From: Streptomyces sp. NBC_01476
Lineage (GTDB): Bacteria; Actinomycetota; Actinomycetes; Streptomycetales; Streptomycetaceae
DNA: 64,000 bases
Assembly (NCBI RefSeq): GCF_036227265.1
Contig: NZ_CP109446.1
Location: forward strand, 3,605,001 to 3,669,000
Reading direction: 5' to 3'
The notes under the pieces are model-generated. The model saw only the letters and a list, made by a program, of their open reading frames with translations. It did not search any database and was not told the origin of the DNA. Below, piece by piece: positions 45,470-54,337 of this stretch (position 1 is its first letter; every line of letters begins with the position of its first letter). The position numbers and the translations under genes were made by a program.

Positions 45470-46561
45470 GTGAGCCCTCAACAGTCTTCTGCCGTCAGGC
45501 TCCACATCGTGACGGGCAAGGGCGGCACGGGTAAGACCACGGTCGCCGCCGCCCTGGCCCTCGCCCTCGCGGCCGAGGGCCGCCGGGTGCTGCTGGCCGA
45601 GGTGGAGGAGCGCCAGGGAATCGCCCAGCTCTTCGAGACCGACGCGCTGCCGTACACCGAGCGCCGGATCGCCTCGGCGTCCGGCGGCGGTGAGGTGCAC
45701 GCGCTGGCGATCGACGCCGAGCTGGCGATGCTGGACTACCTCGACATGTTCTACAAGCTCGGCCGGGCCGGCCGCGCCCTGAAGAAGCTCGGCGCGATCG
45801 ACTTCGCCACCACCGTCGCCCCCGGGCTGCGCGATGTGCTGCTCACCGGCAAGGTGTGCGAAGCGGTGCGCCGCAAGGACAAGGCCGGCTGGCCGGTGTA
45901 CGACGCGGTGGTGCTCGACGCCCCGCCCACCGGCAGGATCACCCGGTTCCTCAACGTCAACGACGAGGTGGCGGGCCTGGCCAGGGTCGGCCCCATACAC
46001 AACCAGGCACAGGCCGTGATGCGGGTGCTGAAGTCCCCGCAGACCGCGATCCACCTGGTGACGCTGCTGGAGGAGATGCCGGTCCAGGAGACGATGGACG
46101 GCGTCGCCGAGCTGCGGGCGGCCGGCCTGCCGGTGGGCGCGGTGATCGTCAACATGGTGCGCCCGGTGCTGCTCGCCGACGCGGAACTGGCCGAGCTGGA
46201 CTCCCCCGCGGCCGGCGGCAAGGCCAACGGCAGCGCCGCCAAGCGCCGTGCCGCGCTCGCCAAGGCGCTCTCCCAGGCCGGGCTCGGCGGTGCCCGCCGC
46301 GGCGGGGTGGCGGAACGCCTCGTCGACCCGCTGCTCGCCCAGGCACACGAGCACGCCGAGCGCGTCGTCCTGGAGCGTGAACAGCGCGCCGAGATCGCCG
46401 GACTCGGCCTGCCGGTCCGGGAGTTGGAACTGCTCGGCGCGGGCATGGATCTCGGCGGCCTCTACCGGCTCGCGGAGAGCCTGCGCAAGCAGGCGGCGGT
46501 CTTCACCCGCCCCGCCGGCACCCCCACAGACCCCAGCGACGACGGCGAGGACGTGCAGTGA
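45470..46561 (+). CDS. ArsA-like / MinD-type ATPase, first of pair
   Basis: The 363-residue protein has a deviant Walker A, VTGKGGTGKTTVAAAL, a switch region DAPPTGRITRFLN and the ArsA/GET3-like helical parts (YKLGRAGRALKKLGAIDF). No arsenic genes are nearby. Pairs of such ATPases beside wblA are, as I recall, conserved in streptomycetes; their role is unknown. The GTG at 45470 has TAGGCT 7 nt upstream, a leaderless layout. The stop overlaps the next gene (GTGA). Confidence 0.88.
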   Translation: MSPQQSSAVRLHIVTGKGGTGKTTVAAALALALAAEGRRVLLAEVEERQGIAQLFETDALPYTERRIASASGGGEVHALAIDAELAMLDYLDMFYKLGRAGRALKKLGAIDFATTVAPGLRDVLLTGKVCEAVRRKDKAGWPVYDAVVLDAPPTGRITRFLNVNDEVAGLARVGPIHNQAQAVMRVLKSPQTAIHLVTLLEEMPVQETMDGVAELRAAGLPVGAVIVNMVRPVLLADAELAELDSPAAGGKANGSAAKRRAALAKALSQAGLGGARRGGVAERLVDPLLAQAHEHAERVVLEREQRAEIAGLGLPVRELELLGAGMDLGGLYRLAESLRKQAAVFTRPAGTPTDPSDDGEDVQ

Positions 46562-47877
46562 GCCTGGAGAGCCCCGAGCTGGAGATCGACCCGCTGCTCG
46601 ACGACCCCAAGACCCGCATCATCGTGTGCTGCGGTTCCGGCGGCGTCGGGAAGACCACCACCGCCGCGGCCCTGGGCGTACGGGCCGCGGAGCGCGGCAG
46701 GACCGCGGTCGTGCTCACCATCGACCCGGCCCGCCGGCTGGCCCAGTCGATGGGCCTGACCGAGCTGGACAACACCCCGCGCGAGGTGGCCGGAATCGAT
46801 CGCTCCGCCGGTGGCTCGCTGCACGCGATGATGCTCGACATGAAACGGACGTTCGACGAGGTCGTGGTCCAGCACTCCGACCCCGAACGGGCCAGGGCGA
46901 TCCTGGAGAACCCCTTCTACCAGTCGCTCTCGGCAGGCTTCGCCGGCACCCAGGAGTACATGGCGATGGAGAAGCTGGGCCAGTTGCGGGCCCAGGACGC
47001 CTGGGACCTGATCATCGTCGACACCCCGCCGAGCCGCAGCGCGCTGGACTTCCTGGACGCGCCCAAGCGGCTGGGGTCCTTCCTCGACGGCAAGTTCATC
47101 AAGCTGCTGATGGCGCCGGCGAAGGTCGGCGGCCGGGCCGGGGTGAAGGTGCTCAACATCGGCATGTCGATGATGACCGGCACCCTCAGCAAGGTGATGG
47201 GCGCCGGACTGCTGCGTGACGTACAGACCTTCGTGGCGGCCATGGACACCATGTTCGGCGGTTTCCGCACCCGGGCGGACGCCACGTTCCGGCTGCTCCA
47301 GGCGCCGGGCACGGCTTTCCTGGTGGTCGCGGCGCCGGAGCGGGACGCCCTGCGGGAGGCCGCCTACTTCGTGGAGCGGCTGGCCGCCGAGGACATGCCG
47401 CTGGCCGGCCTGGTGCTGAACCGGGTGCACGGCAGCGGCGCCGCCCAGCTCACCGCCGAGCGCGCGGTGGCCGCCGCCGAGGCCCTGGAGGACGCGGCGG
47501 CCGAGGCCGCCGAGGAGCACGCGGCCGGTTCCGGCGGGGCCGACGCGGGGCCGGCAGAAAATCTTGACAACGCCCGCATTGTCGATCTACCGCCCGGGAA
47601 GGCTGATTCAGGTACCGCCGACGGCACCCAGGATCACCAGGACCGTACGGAAGGAGACCGGCAGGCCCGTATCGAACGGCTCGCCGCCGGACTGCTGCGG
47701 TTGCACGCCGAGCGCATGCAGGTGGTCGCACGTGAACGACGCACGCGTGACCGCTTCGTGTCCGTACACCCGGAGGTCCCGATGGTGGACGTGACCGCGC
47801 TGCCCGGCGATGTGCACGACCTCGACGGGCTGCGCGTGATCGGCGTACGGCTGGCCGGTCAGCCGGCCGCCGCGTAG
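46558..47877 (+). CDS. ArsA-like / MinD-type ATPase, second of pair
   Basis: The 439-residue protein has Walker A CCGSGGVGKTTTAAAL, VLTIDPARRLAQSMGL (the switch I DPA block of ArsA), LIIVDTPPSRSALDFLD, and FLVVAAPERDALREAAYFVE. An Ala/Glu/Asp-rich insert (about 325-375) precedes a final conserved-looking beta region. Together with the first ATPase it could form a heterodimer. The 3' end overlaps the 3' end of convergent wblA by 19 bp. Confidence 0.88.
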   Translation: MSLESPELEIDPLLDDPKTRIIVCCGSGGVGKTTTAAALGVRAAERGRTAVVLTIDPARRLAQSMGLTELDNTPREVAGIDRSAGGSLHAMMLDMKRTFDEVVVQHSDPERARAILENPFYQSLSAGFAGTQEYMAMEKLGQLRAQDAWDLIIVDTPPSRSALDFLDAPKRLGSFLDGKFIKLLMAPAKVGGRAGVKVLNIGMSMMTGTLSKVMGAGLLRDVQTFVAAMDTMFGGFRTRADATFRLLQAPGTAFLVVAAPERDALREAAYFVERLAAEDMPLAGLVLNRVHGSGAAQLTAERAVAAAEALEDAAAEAAEEHAAGSGGADAGPAENLDNARIVDLPPGKADSGTADGTQDHQDRTEGDRQARIERLAAGLLRLHAERMQVVARERRTRDRFVSVHPEVPMVDVTALPGDVHDLDGLRVIGVRLAGQPAAA

Positions 47878-48191
47878 TCCTCCTCGTCGTCGAGCGGCAG
47901 CAGTCCCGTGCTGCGCTCGTACTCCGTGCGTGCCGTCTCCAGCAGCCTCCGCCAGGAGGTCACCATGGGACGGCGGCGCAACAGCGCTCTGCGCTCGCGC
48001 TCCGTCATCCCGCCCCACACACCGAACTCGACGCGGTTGTCGAGCGCGTCAGCCAGGCACTCGGTCCGCACCGGGCATCCGGTGCACACCGCCTTGGCCC
48101 GGTTCTGGGCCGCGCCCTGGACGAAGAGTTCGTCCGGATCAGTCGTCCTGCACGCGGCTTGCGTGCTCCAGTCGGTTACCCAGCTGCTCAT
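47859..48191 (-). CDS. wblA: WhiB-family regulator WblA
   Basis: The 110-residue protein has the four [4Fe-4S] cysteines C14, C36, C39 and C45 (AACRTTDP; AVCTGCPVRTEC), the GVWGG turn at about 58-62 and a basic C-terminal tail (ERERRALLRRRP). The sequence matches Streptomyces WblA as I recall it. WblA drives the switch from aerial growth to sporulation and represses antibiotic genes. The ATG at 48191 (MSSWVTDWS) is preferred over an in-frame extension. The upstream region is long (385 bp). Confidence 0.93.
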   Translation of the reverse strand: MSSWVTDWSTQAACRTTDPDELFVQGAAQNRAKAVCTGCPVRTECLADALDNRVEFGVWGGMTERERRALLRRRPMVTSWRRLLETARTEYERSTGLLPLDDEEDYAAAG

Positions 48192-48576
48192 GCTGGCGCC
48201 GTCCTCTCCCGAATCGAGGCTCCCCCACGGCGGCAAACGGCATATTCACCGCTGCCAGTTGGGACGTTACGGAAGGTAGGCGCGGCGCAACAGCCCTTTC
48301 AGGCCCAATCTTGCATGGCCCGAATGGACTATGGGTGCGCGGCAGATCACCCACCGGAGTGAGTGATGCCGAAATCGGACTTAACGGGATGAATGGTGAT
48401 AGTTCATCCGCCGCAAGGCTCAATTCCCGCGGCATATGCCGAAATTCGGACAGTTCTCATCACTCACAAGAGTGACGCAGGGAGACAGGGACGCGCACGA
48501 CGATCGCGTCCTGTCTGTTACAGACTAGGTGAACAGTTGGGCGCATGTCCGGGGAATGGCAACGTAGGCTGCCCTT
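48192..48576. promoter_or_regulatory. wblA / PBP divergent control region
   Basis: This 385-bp region of lower GC contains two near-identical palindromic motifs, CCGAAATCGG (48369-48378) and CCGAAATTCGG (48439-48449), and the pair GTGAGTGAT / ATCACTCAC around 48358 and 48458, which could form a large inverted repeat. Developmental regulators are known to act on wblA promoters; which protein binds here is not readable. TAGGCT lies 6 nt before the PBP start. Confidence 0.5.
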
Positions 48577-50958
48577 ATGGCTCACAAGCGTTCGGGCGGG
48601 GGGCTGTCCACGGCCCAGCAAGCCGCCAAGTTCCTCGGTGTCAGCGTGCTCGCCGGTGTCGTCCTGGCAGGGATCGCCCTGCCCGCCGCCGGTGCCCTCG
48701 GCCTGTCGGCCAAGGGCACTGCCGCAGGGTTCGACGACCTCCCCGGGGAGCTGGAGCAACCGCCACTGAGCCAGGCGTCCAAGATCCTCGACGCCAAGGG
48801 CGGTCTGATCGCGACCGTCTACTCCCGTGACCGTACGGTCGTCCCGATCGACCAGATGAGCCCGAACATCCTGCAGGCCATCGTGGACATCGAGGACGCG
48901 CGGTATTACGAGCACGGCGCGCTCGACGTCAAGGGCATCCTGCGCGCGATGAGCAACAACGCCTCCGACGGCAACACCCAGGGTGCCTCCACGCTCACCC
49001 AGCAGTACGTGAAGAACGTCTTCGTGGAGGAGGCGGGCGACGACGCGGACAAGGTCGCCCAGGCCACCCAGCAGACCGTCGGCCGCAAGATCAAGGAAAT
49101 GAAGTACGCGATCCAGGTCGAGAAGGAACTCGGCAAGAAGAAGATCCTGGAGAACTACCTCAACATCACCTTCTTCGGCGAGCAGGCGTACGGCATCGAA
49201 GCCGCCTCCGAGCGCTACTTCAGCACCCACGCCAAGGACCTCACCCTCGACCAGGCGGCACTGCTGGCCGGTCTGGTCCAGTCGCCGAGCCGCTACGACC
49301 CGATCAACGACGAGCAGGAAGCGCTTGAGCGCCGCAACACCGTGCTCACGCGGATGGCCGAGCTGAAGGACATCACCCCGGCGCAGGCCACGGCCGCCCA
49401 GAAGGCGCCACTCGGCCTCAAGGTGAGCACCCCGAAGAACGGCTGCATCACCGCCGTCAACGGCGCCGGCTTCTTCTGCGACTACGTACGCGAAACCTTC
49501 CTGCAGAACACCGCCTTCGGGAAGACGAAGGAAGCGCGCGCCAAGGTCTGGAACACCGGCGGCCTGACCATCAGGACGACGCTCGACCCCAGGTCGCAGC
49601 AGTCGCTGCTGAAGGGGATCAGCAAGCACGTCTACAAGACGGACAAGATCGCGTCCGCGATGACGATGGTCCAGCCCGGCACCGGCAAGGTGCTCGCGAT
49701 GGGCCAGAGCAAGCCGTACGGCTTCGGCAAGAACGAGACGCAGATCAACTACTCGGTCAACGCCAACATGGGTGGTGGCGGCGGCTTCGCGAACGGCTCG
49801 ACGTTCAAGCCGATCACCGCGGCGGCGGCGCTGGAGGGCGGCTTCAAGCCGGACCAGCAGTACCCCGCGCCCAACAAGATCACCTACCCGGACGTGACCA
49901 CCTGCAGCGGCGAGACCCTCCGCAGCAAGGACACCACCCAGAACGAGATGAAGTCCGAGGTCGGCCCGTACCGGATGCCCGAGGCGCTCAAGAAGTCGAT
50001 CAACACCTACTTCGTGGCGCTGGAGCACGACACCGGGCTCTGCCCGATCCTGAACATGGCCGCCAAGCTGGGCGTGGCCCGCGCCGACGGCACGCCGATG
50101 CACGAGGGCGCCTCGCTGACGCTGGGCACCAACGAGCTCTCCCCGCTGACGGTCTCCGCGGCGTACGCCGCCTTCGCCAACCGCGGGGTCTACTGCACGC
50201 CGATCGTGATCAACTCGGTCACCAACGCGCAGGGCAAGCACCTGGCGGTGCCGAAGTCGATCTGCTCGCAGGCGATGTCCACGCAGACCGCCGACATCCT
50301 CAACACCATGCTCGAAGGCGTGGTCGACGACGGTACGGGTACCGCGGCCAACCTGCCGGGCCGGCCGACCGCCGGTAAGACCGGTACCACCGACGACCGG
50401 CTGGACGCCTGGTTCGCCGGCTACACGCCGAACCTGGCCGCCGCGGTGTGGATGGGCGACCCGAACGGCGCCGGCAAGAACGGCCAGCGCCTGTCGATGG
50501 TGGACCTGACCATCGGCCCGCGCTACTACGACAAGGTGGAGGGCGCGACCGGCCCGGCGCCGATCTGGAAGGACGCGGTCTCCGGCGCCCTGGACGGCCA
50601 GCCGGTGAAGCAGTTCACCACCGTGGAGCTGAACATCCCGGACAAGGCTCAGGAGAACAAGAAGCCCGACGACCCGGACAACCCCGGCGACGGCCAGAAC
50701 AACGGGGACAACGGCGGGAACGACGGCAAGAACGGCCACCACGGCGGGAACACCCCCGGCGGCCCGGGCGGCGCCACCACGATGGGCACGACGACCGGCG
50801 CGATCGGCGGTGTCGGCACCGCGGGCGGCGTGACCGGCGGCACCTCCGGCGGTACGACGAACGGCACGACGCAGGGAGGCGGCGGGACGCCGGGCGGTGG
50901 CCCGAGCATCCCGCCGGTGATGCTGCCGTCGGGCGGCGGCGGGACGAGCGGGCCGTAG
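48577..50958 (+). CDS. Class A penicillin-binding protein
   Basis: The 793-residue bifunctional peptidoglycan synthase has an N-terminal anchor (LGVSVLAGVVLAGIALPAAG). The GT51 glycosyltransferase domain has its catalytic Glu in DIEDARYYEHGALD, and KEMKYAIQVEKELGKKKILE follows. The transpeptidase has SxxK in NGSTFKPIT, SxN in KKSINTYF and KTGTTDDR. The last 110 residues are a Gly/Thr/Asn/Pro low-complexity tail (GGTSGGTTNGTTQGGGG), probably spanning wall. TAGGCT stands 6 nt before the ATG, with no ribosome site. It sits next to wblA as in other streptomycetes. Confidence 0.95.
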   Translation: MAHKRSGGGLSTAQQAAKFLGVSVLAGVVLAGIALPAAGALGLSAKGTAAGFDDLPGELEQPPLSQASKILDAKGGLIATVYSRDRTVVPIDQMSPNILQAIVDIEDARYYEHGALDVKGILRAMSNNASDGNTQGASTLTQQYVKNVFVEEAGDDADKVAQATQQTVGRKIKEMKYAIQVEKELGKKKILENYLNITFFGEQAYGIEAASERYFSTHAKDLTLDQAALLAGLVQSPSRYDPINDEQEALERRNTVLTRMAELKDITPAQATAAQKAPLGLKVSTPKNGCITAVNGAGFFCDYVRETFLQNTAFGKTKEARAKVWNTGGLTIRTTLDPRSQQSLLKGISKHVYKTDKIASAMTMVQPGTGKVLAMGQSKPYGFGKNETQINYSVNANMGGGGGFANGSTFKPITAAAALEGGFKPDQQYPAPNKITYPDVTTCSGETLRSKDTTQNEMKSEVGPYRMPEALKKSINTYFVALEHDTGLCPILNMAAKLGVARADGTPMHEGASLTLGTNELSPLTVSAAYAAFANRGVYCTPIVINSVTNAQGKHLAVPKSICSQAMSTQTADILNTMLEGVVDDGTGTAANLPGRPTAGKTGTTDDRLDAWFAGYTPNLAAAVWMGDPNGAGKNGQRLSMVDLTIGPRYYDKVEGATGPAPIWKDAVSGALDGQPVKQFTTVELNIPDKAQENKKPDDPDNPGDGQNNGDNGGNDGKNGHHGGNTPGGPGGATTMGTTTGAIGGVGTAGGVTGGTSGGTTNGTTQGGGGTPGGGPSIPPVMLPSGGGGTSGP

Positions 50959-50990
50959 CGGGGGCCCGCTGGGGCGGGCCGAGGACCGGG

Positions 50991-51023
50991 TAAGGGGCAC
51001 CCTGCGTGGCGGGGTGCCCCTTA
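50991..51023. terminator. Terminator after the PBP gene
   Basis: A 12-bp perfect stem, TAAGGGGCACCC with GGGTGCCCCTTA, lies 32 bp behind the PBP stop, followed by CGTTTTG. Confidence 0.85.
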
Positions 51024-51044
51024 CGTTTTGGGGTGGGGGCGGCG

Positions 51045-51207
51045 GGGGCACGTACGTACCGCTCCGCTGGGTGGGCCCGCGAGCCGGCGGGTTTGCGGTG
51101 GGTGCCGGGGCACATACGTACCGCTCCCGCCCCGGCCTAGCCGGGTGAGCCCGCGAGCCGGCGGGTTTGCGGTGCGGCCGGGGCACGTACGTACGGCTCC
51201 CCGCCCC
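51045..51207. repeat. Imperfect tandem repeat with GTACGTAC palindrome (3 copies)
   Basis: GGGGCACGTACGTAC (or CATACGTAC) begins at 51045, 51107 and 51180. Between copies, CCCGCGAGCCGGCGGGTTTGC recurs almost exactly (51076-51096 and 51151-51171). The period is 62 and then 73 bp. It fills the gap between the PBP terminator and the GatB/YqeY stop. Confidence 0.85.
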
Positions 51208-51219
51208 TGCCCCGGCGGG

Positions 51220-51681
51220 TCAGCCCGCGAGCTGGCGCTTGACCTCGGCGGCGACGCGGCCGCCCTCCGCGAGCCCGGCGACCTTGGGGCCGACGACCTT
51301 CATCACCGCGCCCATCGCCCGCGGCCCCTCCGCCCCGCTCTCCGCGATCGCACCCCGTACGATCTGCGCCAGCTCCTCGTCCGTGAGCTGCTTCGGCAGA
51401 TATTCCGCCAGGACCTCGCCCTCGGCCTTCTCCCGCTCCGCCGACTCCGTACGACCGCCCTGGGCGAAGGCCTCCGCCGCCTCGCGCCGCTTCTTCGCCT
51501 CCTGGCCGATCACCTTCAGCACCTCGTCGTCGGAGAGCTGCCGGGCGGTGGTGCCGGCCACCTCCTGCTTGGTGATGGCGGTGAGCGTGAGGCGCAGGGT
51601 CGCCGAGCGGAGCTCGTCCCGGCTCCTGATCGCGGAGGTGAGGTCGTCCTGGAGTCGCTGCTTGAGGCTGGTGGTGGTCAT
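51220..51681 (-). CDS. GatB/YqeY domain protein
   Basis: The 153-residue protein has the family pattern LKQRLQDDLTSAIRSRDELR, TLRLTLTAI, VLKVIGQEAKKRREAAEAF, AEYLPKQLTDEELAQIV, and GPRAMGAVMKVVGPKVAGLA. It resembles the tRNA-binding tail domain of the amidotransferase subunit GatB; stand-alone YqeY proteins have no settled role. The ATG is at 51681. It is divergent from the phosphoesterase gene. Confidence 0.93.
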   Translation of the reverse strand: MTTTSLKQRLQDDLTSAIRSRDELRSATLRLTLTAITKQEVAGTTARQLSDDEVLKVIGQEAKKRREAAEAFAQGGRTESAEREKAEGEVLAEYLPKQLTDEELAQIVRGAIAESGAEGPRAMGAVMKVVGPKVAGLAEGGRVAAEVKRQLAG

Positions 51682-51812
51682 GCCGTGAATTTTCGCACTC
51701 CCCGAGCCCGGGCGCGTCGCAATAAGCGGGAGGTACGACCGGACAAGCCGTAGCTACCACCGGCACGCGCCCTACCGCGTCCGTCCCGCGCGGACTCTGA
51801 CACGATGGACGC

Positions 51813-52736
51813 ATGCGCGCGCGATACGGAATCCCCCTGGGTGTGACGGCAGCCGGCGCGGCCTGCGTGGCTTACGCGGCCGGTTTCGAAGCGCGGTCCT
51901 TCCGCCTGCGCAGGGTGGAGGTCCCGGTGCTGCCCCCGGGGATGCGGCCGATCCGGATCCTGCAGCTCTCCGACATCCACATGGTGTCCGGACAGACCAA
52001 GAAACGGCGGTGGATCCAGTCGCTGGCCGGCCTGCGCCCTGACCTGGTCGTCAACACCGGGGACAACCTCTCCGACCCCACCGCCGTCCCCGAAGTGCTG
52101 GACGCGCTGGGCCCGTTGATGCAGTTCCCGGGGACGTACGTCTTCGGCTCGAACGACTACTACGGCCCGCGTTTCCGGAACCCGGTCCGTTACCTCGGTG
52201 AGAAGGCCCGCGGCCAGCACGGCCTCAACGGGAAGAGCCACAGCGCGCACGGCGTCATCCGGAACCCCTGGGGTGACCTGCGGGACGCCTTCGACGCGGC
52301 CGGCTGGGTCGGCCTCAGCAACTCCCGCGGGCGCCTGAAGCTCGACCACGGGCCCGTTCTGGGCCTCACCGGGCTGGACGACCCGCACATCAAGCGGGAC
52401 CGGTACGCGGCCGTGGCGGGCGGCCCCGACCCGGACGCCGACTTCAACCTCGCCCTGGTCCACGCGCCCTACCTGCGGGTCCTGGACGCCTTCACGGCCG
52501 ACCGGTACCCCCTGATCCTGGCCGGCCACACCCACGGCGGCCAGGTGTGCATCCCCTTCTACGGCGCGCTGGTCACCAACTGCGACCTGGACACCGACCG
52601 GGTCAAGGGCCTGTCCACCCACACGGCCACCGGCGCCACCTCCTACCTGCACGTTTCCGCCGGCTGCGGCGCCAACCGCTTCACCCCCATCCGCTTCGCC
52701 TGCCCCCCCGAGGCCACCCTCCTCACCCTCACCTGA
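51813..52736 (+). CDS. Membrane-anchored metallophosphoesterase
   Basis: The 307-residue calcineurin-like enzyme shows the metal motifs LQLSDIHM, VNTGDNL, GSNDYY (for GNHD) and LAGHTHGGQVCIPF. A hydrophobic N-terminus (GIPLGVTAAGAACVAYAAG) anchors or exports it. It resembles YkuE/YaeI-type phosphoesterases that act at the membrane. The N in place of H within GNHD (SND) is a small deviation. Codon use is ordinary for the window. Confidence 0.9.
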   Translation: MRARYGIPLGVTAAGAACVAYAAGFEARSFRLRRVEVPVLPPGMRPIRILQLSDIHMVSGQTKKRRWIQSLAGLRPDLVVNTGDNLSDPTAVPEVLDALGPLMQFPGTYVFGSNDYYGPRFRNPVRYLGEKARGQHGLNGKSHSAHGVIRNPWGDLRDAFDAAGWVGLSNSRGRLKLDHGPVLGLTGLDDPHIKRDRYAAVAGGPDPDADFNLALVHAPYLRVLDAFTADRYPLILAGHTHGGQVCIPFYGALVTNCDLDTDRVKGLSTHTATGATSYLHVSAGCGANRFTPIRFACPPEATLLTLT

Positions 52737-52809
52737 CCCCACCCCCGCCCCCACCCAAAACCGGATTTCGCCTCCGGCCCCCGGTCCGCTAAAGTAAAGC
52801 TCGTTGCAC

Positions 52810-52883
<74 letters not shown>

Positions 52884-52898
52884 CTGGTGAAACTGCAG

Positions 52899-52937
52899 GT
52901 GAGGGGCGGTCTTCCGATCAGGAAGACCGCCCCTCAC
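52899..52937 (+). terminator. Terminator after tRNA-Pro
   Basis: A perfect 17-bp stem (52899-52915 with 52921-52937) and a 5-nt loop GATCA form one of the strongest hairpins in the window. Confidence 0.9.
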
Positions 52938-53066
52938 GGCGTTGTGGGGGCCTCTGGGAGAAGATCTTGGCCGGTCTCTCCAGGGGGCCGGATTTTCGGG
53001 CCGATTTCCGCGGGGTCCGCTGCCCGTTCTGAGGAGCGCGTTCAGCGCCGGGCGAGCCGGGGGCGA

Positions 53067-53306
53067 TCACGCGGCGGGCAGGGCAGTCACGGTTTGCTGA
53101 GAGCGGCGACACCAGACGAGCCTCGGCCGCTGTCCGCAGTCGACGATCTCCAGCGCTTCCGGTCTCGGAAAGGGCGGGACATCCCAGCCCATCGGCCAGC
53201 CGTAGACGCTGCGCCCCGAAGTCTCCGCCCCCAGTCGCCGGGGCACCCGCCGCCACCACTGCCCGCGATCGATCTCGTCCGGCTCAAGTGAGATGCTCTC
53301 CACCAT
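53067..53306 (-). CDS. Small hypothetical protein
   Basis: The 79-residue protein (MVESISLEPDEIDRGQWWRR, then PPFPRPEALEIVDCGQRPRL) reads like a real small soluble protein, but no family is recognised and the ribosome site is weak. It is divergent from the SUFU-like gene and overlaps its 5' end by up to 14 bp. Confidence 0.45.
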   Translation of the reverse strand: MVESISLEPDEIDRGQWWRRVPRRLGAETSGRSVYGWPMGWDVPPFPRPEALEIVDCGQRPRLVWCRRSQQTVTALPAA

Positions 53307-53886
53307 GTTCGAGAGCGAGCGCAGCCAGCGGGCGATAGCAGGCGTCGAGGCCCACGCTCGCGGCTTCTTCACCGGCCACACGATCACGGTCAACGATGTC
53401 GACCTGGGTCCGGGGCGAAGAGAAGCAGTTCCAGACCTGAGAATCCTCACCGTCAGCCCGGGACCACGTGCCGGCAGCTGGGGTTACATCACCGCCGGCT
53501 GCTGGTCTGCTGCTGAGACCGACGGCGATGGTCTCGAATTCGTCCTCACCGCGCCCGTCCGCGACGAACGCTTCGCTGATCTCCTGGCCATGACCGCGTA
53601 CTACCACGCGGAACACCACGTCGATCTTGAGCACAGCATGCCCATCGGGGAGCCGTGGCTGCCCGGGTCCCACTGCGACCACCTGCTGATCAGCCTTCCC
53701 TACCTCTACGGCCCTGACTTGGAACGCTGTCCGCTGCCGGACGGCCATGCCCGCATTCTCTGGGTTCTACCGGTCACCGCGGCCGAGATGGCATACCGCC
53801 GTGAGCACGGCCACGAAGCCCTTGAACAGCTCTTCGACGAGCACGCGATCGTTCCGACCGATCCAAGTCGACCATCCGTCGCCTGA
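53293..53886 (+). CDS. Suppressor-of-fused (SUFU) domain protein
   Basis: The 197-residue protein ends with the SUFU signature (HLLISLPYLYGPDLERCPLP, then ILWVLPVTAAEMAYRREHGH and ALEQLFDEH). In bacteria SUFU proteins are often immunity proteins against polymorphic or contact toxins; no toxin gene is seen here, so it may be an orphan immunity gene. The ATG at 53293 or the ATG at 53305 could start it, and neither has a clear ribosome site. Confidence 0.8.
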   Translation: MLSTMFESERSQRAIAGVEAHARGFFTGHTITVNDVDLGPGRREAVPDLRILTVSPGPRAGSWGYITAGCWSAAETDGDGLEFVLTAPVRDERFADLLAMTAYYHAEHHVDLEHSMPIGEPWLPGSHCDHLLISLPYLYGPDLERCPLPDGHARILWVLPVTAAEMAYRREHGHEALEQLFDEHAIVPTDPSRPSVA

Positions 53887-54055
53887 ACTCGCGAGCACAG
53901 TTTGGGCAGGCGGCAGCCCGGAGGCCTCCGGCGCCGTCGAGACCCGTCGACACCTTGAGGCACAGTGAGGCACAGTGATCACCGCCTACTGCCCAAAGGC
54001 GGTGACGAACGCCGAGCGAAGCGATCATGCACGGCAGGCGTCCGAGACACTTTTT

Positions 54056-54256
54056 CTACGGGCCGAGGCATCCTGCAGTACGGCGGCCGACGGCAGGTCT
54101 ACGGAAGTCGGAGCTCAACGCGAACGTCATGGTGGTGATCACCTCATCCGCATGGCCGCGCCGCGGATGGAGCCGAGTCGTCGTACTCCGGTACACGGCC
54201 AGTTCCGGGAAGAACACCTCGACGTCGAGCGGGCACGGTAATGTGATCCTCGTCAT
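54056..54256 (-). pseudogene. Truncated N-terminal gene fragment
   Basis: The ATG at 54256 opens 66 codons. The first half (TRITLPCPLDVEVFFPELAV, then TTRLHPRRG) resembles the start of a larger streptomycete protein family that continues after LHPR-x-G, as I recall it. Here the frame turns into HADEVITTMTFALSS and ends at TAG, so the gene looks cut and joined to foreign DNA. The surrounding 53887-54337 region has no other support for a gene. Confidence 0.4.
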
Positions 54257-54337
54257 GACGGCGACCTTGGACACTCGGCAGACGCGCACGGTCTTGGCCT
54301 GGTGACGCCAGGCAGCGCTCGGCCCTAAGGTGTGCCG

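Noticed and set aside
45470..47877. Arsenic-resistance ATPases (ArsA)
   Set aside because: The fold fits, but no arsB, arsR or arsC is adjacent, and the arsenite-binding cysteines of ArsA are not evident; kept as ArsA-like only.
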